Positions 1 to 6,418 of a stretch of DNA of 7,696 bases are shown piece by piece. Made by a program: the position numbers and the translations under genes. Below the pieces are notes generated by a model. That model did no database searches and was not told the DNA's origin. It worked only from the letters and a program-made list of their open reading frames with translations. How positions within the stretch are numbered: position 1 is the first letter of the stretch; every line of letters begins with the position of its first letter. Origin of the DNA: an uncultured Lutibacter sp. (GTDB taxonomy: Bacteria > Bacteroidota > Bacteroidia > Flavobacteriales > Flavobacteriaceae); assembly GCA_913061425.1 (NCBI GenBank), contig CAJXUO010000059.1, forward strand, positions 1 to 7,696, given 5' to 3'.

Positions 1-25
1 GCTCGGAGATGTGTATAAGAGACAG
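1..25. other. Nextera/Tn5 adapter remnant (non-genomic)
   Basis: Bases 7-25 are the 19-bp Tn5 mosaic end used in Nextera libraries (AGATGTGTATAAGAGACAG), and the six bases before it (GCTCGG) match the 3' part of the Nextera read-2 adapter. This is library sequence left on the contig edge, not a natural transposon end: there is no transposase or other Tn5 sequence. Any reading frame that starts here, such as the GTG at position 11 reading MYKRQ, is an artefact. Genomic sequence begins at 26. Confidence 0.97.
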
Positions 26-730
26 CTTAATGAACTTGAATTAAAAAAAGGAGCATTTAACTTAAATCAATTGGCTGTGAGTGGACATTCTATGGGCGGC
101 GGCGGCGCTCAAAGGGCGGCTGTACTTGACAGTACTATTGCTGGTGTTGTTGCTTTATGTCCATGGCTTCCTGACCCTATACTTGATCATCAAAGCCCTG
201 TGCTGATTTTTAGTGGTGAATATGATACTGTAGCACCTCCATCACAACACGCAGATATTCATTATGATGTAACACCAAACACAACTGACAAGCTGCTCTT
301 TGAAATTGCAAATGGTGATCATTTCGTTGCCAACACCCCTAATGGTGGAGGCGGATCTGTGGGGCAAACAGCCCTTACATGGCTTAAACTATATGTAGAA
401 GATAATGATTGCTATTGCTCCTTGTTAACAAATGACCTCTTAGTGAATCCTCCGGCTACATCTCTGGTAGCGCAAAATTTCGAATGCGGATCTTTAGGAG
501 TCAATCAGCAAGAATTAACTATAGGTGTTTATCCCAATCCAACAAAAAACATAGTTAATTTAGAAATTAGTGAAGACGTTCATTACAAACTCATTTCACC
601 CTTAGGACAAACCATATTAGAAGGAACTCTAACTGGTAACAACAAACAAATTGACTTGTCACAAATTCCCGAAAGCATGTATTATTTAAATATAGACGGT
701 GAAATTACGAAACTTATTAAACACGATTAA
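26..730 (+). CDS. PETase/cutinase-like secreted alpha/beta hydrolase with T9SS sorting domain, 5' partial
   Basis: C-terminal part of an exported serine esterase of the dienelactone hydrolase/cutinase/PETase branch of the alpha/beta hydrolase fold. Visible in order: nucleophile elbow GHSMGGGG (Ser codon 89-91), CPW with a Trp exactly 25 residues after the Ser, catalytic Asp in GEYDTVAP (codon 224-226), and catalytic His in NGDHFVAN (codon 320-322). From memory, the Ser-Trp, Ser-Asp and Asp-His spacings (25, 45, 32) nearly equal those of Ideonella PETase (25, 46, 31). The catalytic domain ends in a Cys-containing segment (DCYC near 410-421, another Cys near 485). A type A T9SS sorting domain follows from about 518 (VYPNPTKN, SPLGQ, IDLSQIP, final KLIKHD), so the protein should be exported and carried across the outer membrane by T9SS. 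The 5' end is lost at the contig edge: signal peptide, oxyanion-hole region and about half of the hydrolase domain are missing. The apparent GTG start at 11 lies in adapter. The natural substrate is unknown; polyesters or lipid-like esters are plausible. Confidence 0.9.
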   Translation, partial: LNELELKKGAFNLNQLAVSGHSMGGGGAQRAAVLDSTIAGVVALCPWLPDPILDHQSPVLIFSGEYDTVAPPSQHADIHYDVTPNTTDKLLFEIANGDHFVANTPNGGGGSVGQTALTWLKLYVEDNDCYCSLLTNDLLVNPPATSLVAQNFECGSLGVNQQELTIGVYPNPTKNIVNLEISEDVHYKLISPLGQTILEGTLTGNNKQIDLSQIPESMYYLNIDGEITKLIKHD

Positions 731-753
731 CTAGCCTATAAAACGATCATTGA

Positions 754-771
754 CAGTTTTAGTGTAAACTG
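754..771 (+). terminator. weak hairpin after the hydrolase gene
   Basis: A 6-bp inverted repeat (CAGTTT and AAACTG) with a 6-base loop lies 23 bases past the stop codon. The stem is AT-rich and no clean U-tract follows, so it is only a possible terminator. The position is right, the structure is weak. Confidence 0.25.
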
Positions 772-873
772 AATTATACTGTTTGTGTACTCAAAAACCA
801 AAGGGTATTACTGACAGCCAATGTTTTGCAAAAGGTTTATAATAGAAATTTAACGAACTTATCAACTAAGGGT

Positions 874-885
874 TTTCCATGGAAA
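874..885. repeat. 12-bp perfect palindrome upstream of dus promoter candidate
   Basis: TTTCCATGGAAA reads the same on both strands and ends five bases before the TATATTTG element at 891. A dimeric regulator could bind such a site, but no second copy exists in the window and chance is possible in an AT-rich gap. Confidence 0.3.
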
Positions 886-890
886 CTTCT

Positions 891-898
891 TATATTTG
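891..898 (+). promoter_or_regulatory. Bacteroidota -7 element (TATATTTG), candidate dus promoter
   Basis: TATATTTG matches the Bacteroidota -7 consensus TAnnTTTG. No good TTTG -33 element sits at the usual distance upstream (the region reads GGGTTTTCC), so the match is half-supported. It would give a leader of roughly 85-90 bases before the dihydrouridine synthase start at 992. Confidence 0.35.
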
Positions 899-991
899 GA
901 CAAAAATTAGAACTGCGTTTATCAGGTCGTTATTTTTTATCAAAAAAGCATAACACATAATAAACTGTTAACAAAGTATATAAAAAACAGA

Positions 992-1936
992 ATGCCAATC
1001 ACACTTTTATCATCACCATTACAAGGGTTTACTGACTTCCGATTTCGGAATGCATTTAACCACTATTTTGGTGGTATTGATACTTTTTACGCCCCTTACA
1101 TTCGACTCAATGGGAAAATGGTTATTAAAAATTCGTACCAAAGAGACCTGCTTCCAGAAAATAATACCGAACTCGAAGTGATTCCGCAAATCATGACGAA
1201 TGATGCTGATGAGTTTTTATTTGTAGTAGATTATATCCAACAGTTAGGATATAAAGAATTAAATTGGAATTTAGGCTGTCCTTATCCAATGGTTACTAAA
1301 CGCGGTATGGGTTCTGGACTGATATGCGACCCAGAAAAAATCAATCACATTTTAGATCGCGTACATACAGAAACCGATATTATCGTTTCTATGAAAATGA
1401 GAATGGGTTATGAACATCCTGAAGAAATTTTAGATACCTTTCCTATTTTAGACAACTATCCCCTTAAAAATATTGCTATTCACGCACGTATAGGCAAGCA
1501 ACTCTATAAAGGAGGAGTTAACCTTGAAGCCTTTCAACGCTGTATAGAAAACACTAAACACAAGCTGTATTACAATGGAGACATTACAAGTGTTGCTAAA
1601 TTTAAGGAGATGCAAGCTCGCTTTCCAAACATAGATCATTTTATGATGGGCAGAGGGCTTATTGCAGATCCGTTTTTACCAAGCATGATTAAAAATGATA
1701 CCACAGAATACCCAAAGAACAGATGGAAAATATTTTCAGAATTTCATGATACAATATACCAACAATACGATGCTGCGCTTTCTGGACCAACTCCTATAAA
1801 AATGAAAATGCAGGGCTTTTGGGAATACTTTTCTCAGTCGTTTTCAAATCCTCAAAAAACATTCAAAAAAATTAAAAAAGCGAATAACCCAAGAACATAT
1901 CAACAAGCTGTTGCAGAGATTTTAAAGAATGAATAG
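992..1936 (+). CDS. tRNA-dihydrouridine synthase family protein
   Basis: FMN-dependent, cytoplasmic enzyme expected to reduce uridine to dihydrouridine in tRNA using NADPH. At 314 residues it has full family length. Motifs in order: N-terminal SPLQGFTD (residues 8-15, the counterpart of the family APMxGxTD), NLGCPYPMVTKRGMGSGL (93-110) with the catalytic Cys at 96, MKMRMG (134-139) with the conserved Lys at 135, IHARIGKQLYKGG (163-175) with the conserved His at 164, the FMN-binding NGDI (195-198) and GRG (220-222). The conserved N-terminal motif begins only a few residues in, so the ATG at 992 is well supported; no Shine-Dalgarno motif precedes it. Oddities: Ile replaces the usual Thr in the HxRT motif, and the N-terminal motif deviates from APM. 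The protein looks closer to the DusB/DusC side than to DusA, but which uridine it modifies cannot be read from the sequence. The radical SAM gene follows 43 bases downstream on the same strand. Confidence 0.92.
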   Translation: MPITLLSSPLQGFTDFRFRNAFNHYFGGIDTFYAPYIRLNGKMVIKNSYQRDLLPENNTELEVIPQIMTNDADEFLFVVDYIQQLGYKELNWNLGCPYPMVTKRGMGSGLICDPEKINHILDRVHTETDIIVSMKMRMGYEHPEEILDTFPILDNYPLKNIAIHARIGKQLYKGGVNLEAFQRCIENTKHKLYYNGDITSVAKFKEMQARFPNIDHFMMGRGLIADPFLPSMIKNDTTEYPKNRWKIFSEFHDTIYQQYDAALSGPTPIKMKMQGFWEYFSQSFSNPQKTFKKIKKANNPRTYQQAVAEILKNE

Positions 1937-1945
1937 ATTTCCACC

Positions 1946-1953
1946 TATATTTG
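1946..1953 (+). promoter_or_regulatory. Bacteroidota -7 element (TATATTTG), candidate radical SAM gene promoter
   Basis: TATATTTG followed by CAG lies in the 43-bp gap between the dihydrouridine synthase stop and the radical SAM start at 1980. It fits TAnnTTTG. A TTTT at 1920-1923 sits about where the -33 TTTG would be (22-base spacer). The gene may therefore have its own transcript instead of relying only on read-through from dus, with a leader of about 20 bases. Confidence 0.5.
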
Positions 1954-1979
1954 CAGCCATAGATTTTTAAATACTCCTT

Positions 1980-4160
1980 GTGAAAGACCTCTTACTGATA
2001 ACACCTCCATTTACACAATTAAACACTCCGTATCCTGGAACAGCCTATCTTAAAGGTTTTTTGAATACAAAAAGTATTGCTTCCTTTCAAATGGATTTGG
2101 GTATTGAAGTTATTTTAAAACTCTTCAATAAACAAACATTTGAAGAAATATTCAGACTTGCCTTTGAAGACAACAGGATTACTACAGAAAACTGTGAGCG
2201 CATCTATGCATTAAAAGATGCTTATTTAAAGTCTTTAGATGATGTTATTTTGTTTTTACAAGGGAAAAATCAAACTTTTGCCAGACAGATTTGCACCAAA
2301 GAATTTTTACCACAAGCCTCTCGTTTTGAACAATTAGATGATATGGATTGGGCATTTGGTTCTATGGGAATACAAGACAAAGCAAAACACTTAGCAACTT
2401 TATATATTGAAGATTTATCAGACTTCATCGTAGAATGCATAGATCCTGATTTTGGTTTTAGCCGTTATGCCGAGCGTTTAGGGCAAAGCGCCAATTCGTT
2501 TGATGAACTCTATACACAGTTACAAGATGACAGCACATATATAGACCAAATAACATTAGAGTTATTAGATGCTCAGATTAAAAAAACACAATCAAAATTG
2601 GTTTGTTTCTCAGTACCATTTCCAGGAAATCTCTACAGCGCATTTCGCTGTGCACAATTTATTAAAGCACATTACCCTAACATTAAAGTAGCCATGGGAG
2701 GCGGATTTCCAAATACCGAATTACGTTCTGTTAGTGATGTTCGCGTTTTTGAATTTTTCGACTTCATCTCCTTAGATGATGGTGAACTACCTATTGAGTT
2801 ATTGTACAATGCAGTTCTTAAAAACGAAACAACATTTAAACGAACTTTTATCCTCGAAAACGGTGTTGTGGTTTATAAAAATAATAGTACAAAATCCGAC
2901 TACAAACAGCAAGATGTTGGTACACCTGATTATTCTGACTTGGTATTAGACCGCTATATTTCTGTCATTGAAATTGCAAACCCAATGCACAGTTTATGGA
3001 GTGATGGTAGATGGAACAAACTTACCATGGCACATGGTTGTTATTGGGGAAAATGTACTTTTTGTGATATTTCATTAGACTATATAAAAATTTACGAACC
3101 TGTTGCTGCGGCACTATTGGTAGATCGTATGGAAACGCTTATTGCGCAAACTGGTGAAACTGGATTTCATTTTGTAGATGAAGCCGCTCCTCCTTCATTG
3201 ATGAAAGCGTTGGCACTCGAAATTTTGAAACGAAAATTAGGTGCTACTTGGTGGACGAACATTCGTTTTGAAAAAAACTTCACACAAGATCTTTGTGTAT
3301 TACTAAAAGCATCTGGATGCATTGCTGTTTCAGGAGGCTTGGAAGTTGCATCAGATCGTTTATTAGCCTTAATTGATAAGGGGGTTACAGTAGCGCAAGT
3401 TGCGCAAGTGACTCGCAATTTTACTGAAGCTAACATTATGGTGCATTCATACTTAATGTATGGTTACCCAACTCAAACTGTTCAAGAAACTATTGATAGC
3501 CTAGAAATGGTACGCCAACTTTTTGAAGCTGGTGTGTTACAGTCTGGTTTTTGGCATCAATTTGCCTTAACAGCACATAGTCCTGTGGGCTTAAACCCTG
3601 AAGAATACGGTATTACTCCAAACTACAAAAACATAAGTTTTGCCAATAACGATATCGATTTTACTGACCAAACAGGTATAGATCACACACAATTTAGTTT
3701 TGGATTAAAAAAATCTCTCTTTAATTTTATGCATGGTATTGGGTTTGAGTTCCAATTGCAAGAATGGTTCGATTTTAAAATTCCAGAGACAATAATACAA
3801 TCTGATTTTATCAATAATTGCTTGGTGCAAGATGTTGTTTTTAATATTAAATCAACGGCAAAAATACTTTGGATTGGAACACGACCACTAATCAATGAAT
3901 TTTCTAAAACTAAAAAAGGAACAACCAAAAACTTTTTAGAATTTACATTTCACGATACTTTAGATACATATAGTATTACTACAGAAAAGGAGAAAGGGCT
4001 TTGGCTTTTAGAAATGCTCGAACAACTAACACCTCAACATAAACCACAATCGTTTGGATATTTAAAAACAGATTTTGAAATCCATTTTAAAGATTTTGAA
4101 TTATTTTGGTATACTAAACCGATTCATACTTTAAGAACTCATGGTTTATTAGTTTTGTAG
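1980..4160 (+). CDS. B12-binding-like domain radical SAM protein, function unknown
   Basis: A 726-residue predicted 4Fe-4S radical SAM enzyme. The N-terminus (LLLITPPFTQLNTPYPGTAYL, residues 4-24) looks like the start of a B12-binding-domain radical SAM protein. A mostly helical stretch follows to about 200, then the second half of a Rossmann-like domain (SVPFPGN, VAMGGGFPNTE with GGG at 240-242, DFISLDDGE). The radical SAM core starts near 345: GCYWGKCTFCD puts the cluster cysteines at 354, 359 and 362, followed by HFVDE (about 397-401), SGGLE (451-455) and YGYPTQT (494-500). About 190 C-terminal residues match nothing I know. The DxHxxG motif for base-off cobalamin is absent, so B12 binding is uncertain. 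Cluster spacing is CX4CX2C, not the usual CX3CX2C; the codons read cleanly, so this is not a frameshift. The start is GTG; the next in-frame ATG would remove the conserved N-terminal motif, so GTG is preferred. The substrate is unknown and the neighbours do not reveal it. Confidence 0.85.
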   Translation: MKDLLLITPPFTQLNTPYPGTAYLKGFLNTKSIASFQMDLGIEVILKLFNKQTFEEIFRLAFEDNRITTENCERIYALKDAYLKSLDDVILFLQGKNQTFARQICTKEFLPQASRFEQLDDMDWAFGSMGIQDKAKHLATLYIEDLSDFIVECIDPDFGFSRYAERLGQSANSFDELYTQLQDDSTYIDQITLELLDAQIKKTQSKLVCFSVPFPGNLYSAFRCAQFIKAHYPNIKVAMGGGFPNTELRSVSDVRVFEFFDFISLDDGELPIELLYNAVLKNETTFKRTFILENGVVVYKNNSTKSDYKQQDVGTPDYSDLVLDRYISVIEIANPMHSLWSDGRWNKLTMAHGCYWGKCTFCDISLDYIKIYEPVAAALLVDRMETLIAQTGETGFHFVDEAAPPSLMKALALEILKRKLGATWWTNIRFEKNFTQDLCVLLKASGCIAVSGGLEVASDRLLALIDKGVTVAQVAQVTRNFTEANIMVHSYLMYGYPTQTVQETIDSLEMVRQLFEAGVLQSGFWHQFALTAHSPVGLNPEEYGITPNYKNISFANNDIDFTDQTGIDHTQFSFGLKKSLFNFMHGIGFEFQLQEWFDFKIPETIIQSDFINNCLVQDVVFNIKSTAKILWIGTRPLINEFSKTKKGTTKNFLEFTFHDTLDTYSITTEKEKGLWLLEMLEQLTPQHKPQSFGYLKTDFEIHFKDFELFWYTKPIHTLRTHGLLVL

Positions 4161-4236
4161 TTTTGATTGATTGAAGTTTGTGATGAGGTTTGACTTTTAA
4201 AAAAATCAACTAAATCTGATTAAAGTAGAAATCTCT
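4161..4236. other. convergent intergenic gap, no clear terminator
   Basis: This 76-bp gap separates the converging radical SAM and recG stop codons. It holds only weak AT-rich pairing: TTGA at 4190-4193 with TCAA at 4206-4209 around a T-run/A-run, and TTAAAG/CTTTAA at 4220-4225 and 4235-4240, the latter overlapping the recG stop. Either might act as a weak two-way terminator, but no GC-rich stem is present. Confidence 0.3.
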
Positions 4237-6342
4237 TTAACTAATATTCGCCCAAATTTCTCGATTTTTATGCATATTTTTATAGGCTAAATTTAACGGT
4301 TTATTCTCTACAGATTGTAAAGAAGGGTCATTTGTAAGAACTTCAAAAGCTGCTGCCCGTGCCTTTGATAAAATGTGACTATCAGTTACAATATCCGCGA
4401 TTTTTAAATTCAAAACTCCACTTTGCTGCTTGCCCATAATATTTCCAGGACCTCGCAACTTTAAATCTACATCGGCAATTTCAAAACCATCACTCGTTTT
4501 TACCATCGTTTCTAAACGAACTTTTGCATCAGCAGATAATTTAAAACTTGTCATTAACACACAATAACTTTGGTCTGCTCCTCTCCCAACTCTTCCTCGT
4601 AATTGATGTAATTGCGATAGCCCAAAACGCTCAGCACTTTCAATAACCATAACACTTGCATTTGGAATATTTACACCAACCTCAATAACCGTAGTCGCCA
4701 CCATTATCTGAGTCTCTCCTTTTAAAAATCGACTCATTTCATATTCTTTATCCGCTGGCTTCATTTTACCATGCACTATTGAAACCTGATATGTTGGTTT
4801 AGGAAATTCTCTAGAAATACTTTCATAGCCATCCATCAAATCTTTATAATCCATCTTTTCAGATTCTTGAATTAGAGGATATACGACATATACTTGCCGA
4901 CCTTTATCAATCTCTTCTTTCATAAACTTAAAAACATTCAATCGGTTGCTATCATAGCGATGTGCTGTTGCTATTTCTTTTCTTCCAGGAGGTAATTCAT
5001 CAATTACTGATATATCTAAATCTCCATAAGCGCTCATTGCTAATGTTCTTGGAATTGGAGTTGCTGTCATCACTAAAATATGAGGAGGAAGCGTGTTCTT
5101 TCGCCATAATTTTGAGCGCTGTTCTACACCAAATCGATGTTGTTCATCAATAATTGCAAGTCCTAAATTTTTAAATTTCACTTTATCTTCTAAGAGTGCA
5201 TGTGTACCAATCAGAATATTTAATTCACCATTTTCTAGTGCTTCATGTATGATTCTGCGATCTTTAATTTTCACAGATCCTGTAAGCAATTGAACATTCA
5301 CATCAATTCCTTCTAAAAGTTCTTTCATTGAATTGTAGTGTTGTGTTGCCAATATTTCTGTTGGCGCCATAATCGCTGCCTGAAAACCATTATCAAGAGC
5401 AATAAGCATTGACAACAAAGCAACAATAGTTTTACCTGAGCCAACATCACCTTGTAAAAGTCGATTCATATGAGCATTAGAACCAACATCTTTCCTGATT
5501 TCTTTTAAAACTCTTTTTTGAGCATTGGTCAAATCAAAAGGTAAATTGTTCGTGTAAAATTTATTGAAATGAGCTCCTACTGTAGGAAATGGGTATCCTT
5601 TTATTTTTGATTTTCTGATTAGTTTTTTACGAATCAATTGTAATTGGATAAAAAATAATTCTTCAAACTTCAATCGATACTGAGCCTTTGTCAACAATTC
5701 TTGACTTTTAGGAAAATGTATATTAAATATGGCGTCTTTTTTTGATATTAATGAATGTTCAGAAATGAGTTGATCAGATAATGTTTCTCTAAAATTAGTA
5801 CCAATTTCTTCAAACAAACTCTGCATCATTTTTTGAACCACTCTATTGGAAACCCCTTTATTTGTTAGCATTTCTGTAGATGGATAAACTGGCTGCATAA
5901 CAGTTTTTAAGTTGCGCTTATACTCACTTAACAATTCCATTTCTGGATGCGGCATACTAAACGCCCCATTAAACCAATTCGTTTTACCAAAAATAACATA
6001 AGGTGTATTTATCTTTATTGCGTCTTTTATCCACTTTACACCTCTAAACCAAATCAACCCTATAGTACCCGTTTCGTCAACAAATGTCCCTACTAGCCTA
6101 CTACCTTTTTTTTGTTGTACTATTTTTAAAGAAGTGATTTTACCTAAAATTTGAATTTCAGATGAATTTTGTTGCAGTTGATTTATTTTAAAGAATTGAG
6201 TTCTATCAATATATCTATTTGGAAAAAAATTAACTAAATCACTTACAGTTCTTATACCTAACTCCTTTTTCAATAAATCTGCACGTGATGGCCCAACACC
6301 TTTTAGGTATGTAATTGAAGTTTGTAAATTGTATTGCGTCAT
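4237..6342 (-). CDS. recG: ATP-dependent DNA helicase RecG
   Basis: Superfamily 2 double-strand DNA translocase that reverses stalled replication forks and processes branched recombination intermediates. The 701 residues are full length for the family. The N-terminal wedge/OB region (about 1-260) begins with the helix-hairpin-helix-like LKGVGPSRADLL (13-24) and FFPNRYIDR (39-47). Helicase motifs: Walker A GDVGSGKT (298-305), APTEILA (326-332), Walker B/motif II DEQH (399-402) with HRFGVEQR, motif III TATPIPRT (426-433), ATTVIEVGVN (549-558) and motif VI QLRGRVGRG (580-588). The RecG-specific TRG region, which couples ATP hydrolysis to translocation, is present near 620-642 (DVDLKLRGPG, GKQQSG). 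The ATG start matches the expected N-terminus. The gene converges with the radical SAM gene (76-bp gap) and diverges from the methyltransferase (76-bp gap). Nothing appears broken or unusual. Confidence 0.98.
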   Translation of the reverse strand: MTQYNLQTSITYLKGVGPSRADLLKKELGIRTVSDLVNFFPNRYIDRTQFFKINQLQQNSSEIQILGKITSLKIVQQKKGSRLVGTFVDETGTIGLIWFRGVKWIKDAIKINTPYVIFGKTNWFNGAFSMPHPEMELLSEYKRNLKTVMQPVYPSTEMLTNKGVSNRVVQKMMQSLFEEIGTNFRETLSDQLISEHSLISKKDAIFNIHFPKSQELLTKAQYRLKFEELFFIQLQLIRKKLIRKSKIKGYPFPTVGAHFNKFYTNNLPFDLTNAQKRVLKEIRKDVGSNAHMNRLLQGDVGSGKTIVALLSMLIALDNGFQAAIMAPTEILATQHYNSMKELLEGIDVNVQLLTGSVKIKDRRIIHEALENGELNILIGTHALLEDKVKFKNLGLAIIDEQHRFGVEQRSKLWRKNTLPPHILVMTATPIPRTLAMSAYGDLDISVIDELPPGRKEIATAHRYDSNRLNVFKFMKEEIDKGRQVYVVYPLIQESEKMDYKDLMDGYESISREFPKPTYQVSIVHGKMKPADKEYEMSRFLKGETQIMVATTVIEVGVNIPNASVMVIESAERFGLSQLHQLRGRVGRGADQSYCVLMTSFKLSADAKVRLETMVKTSDGFEIADVDLKLRGPGNIMGKQQSGVLNLKIADIVTDSHILSKARAAAFEVLTNDPSLQSVENKPLNLAYKNMHKNREIWANIS

Positions 6343-6360
6343 TAGATAAATTTAACAATG

Positions 6361-6368
6361 CTAAAATA
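6361..6368 (-). promoter_or_regulatory. possible recG -7 element
   Basis: On the minus strand this reads TATTTTAG, one mismatch from TAnnTTTG, 18 bases before the recG ATG. No TTTG -33 element is visible upstream. This is a weak call resting mainly on position. Confidence 0.22.
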
Positions 6369-6390
6369 ATAAATACTCATTATTCATTCG

Positions 6391-6398
6391 TATCTTTG
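6391..6398 (+). promoter_or_regulatory. Bacteroidota -7 element (TATCTTTG) before the RNA methyltransferase
   Basis: TATCTTTG followed by CAG is a full match to the Bacteroidota -7 consensus TAnnTTTG. It lies 20 bases before the ATG at 6419, implying a short leader of about 13-16 bases. No clear TTTG -33 element is seen. The leader has no Shine-Dalgarno motif, which is normal for the phylum. Confidence 0.6.
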
Positions 6399-6418
6399 CA
6401 GACTAATTTTTCTTAAAG

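Noticed and set aside
7..25. Tn5 mosaic end read as a natural transposon terminus
   Set aside because: It is flanked by synthetic Nextera adapter bases and there is no transposase, so it is a library artefact.
824..833. 10-bp palindrome TTTTGCAAAA
   Set aside because: Low complexity and expected by chance in an AT-rich gap; no second copy or clear role.
811..843. CTGACA and TATAAT resembling a sigma-70 promoter
   Set aside because: The spacer is 21 bases, and Bacteroidota housekeeping promoters use TTTG/TAnnTTTG instead.
879..953. 24-codon ORF (METSYIWTKIRTAF...) in the gap before dus
   Set aside because: Short, unlike anything I recognise, and its ATG lies in the middle of the palindrome. 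A chance frame is the simpler reading.
3167..3436. Minus-strand ORF of 89 codons inside the radical SAM gene
   Set aside because: Lies fully within conserved radical SAM motifs on the other strand; no recognisable protein features.
4962..5293. Plus-strand ORFs of 63 and 66 codons inside recG
   Set aside because: Both run opposite the conserved helicase motifs of recG and resemble no protein.
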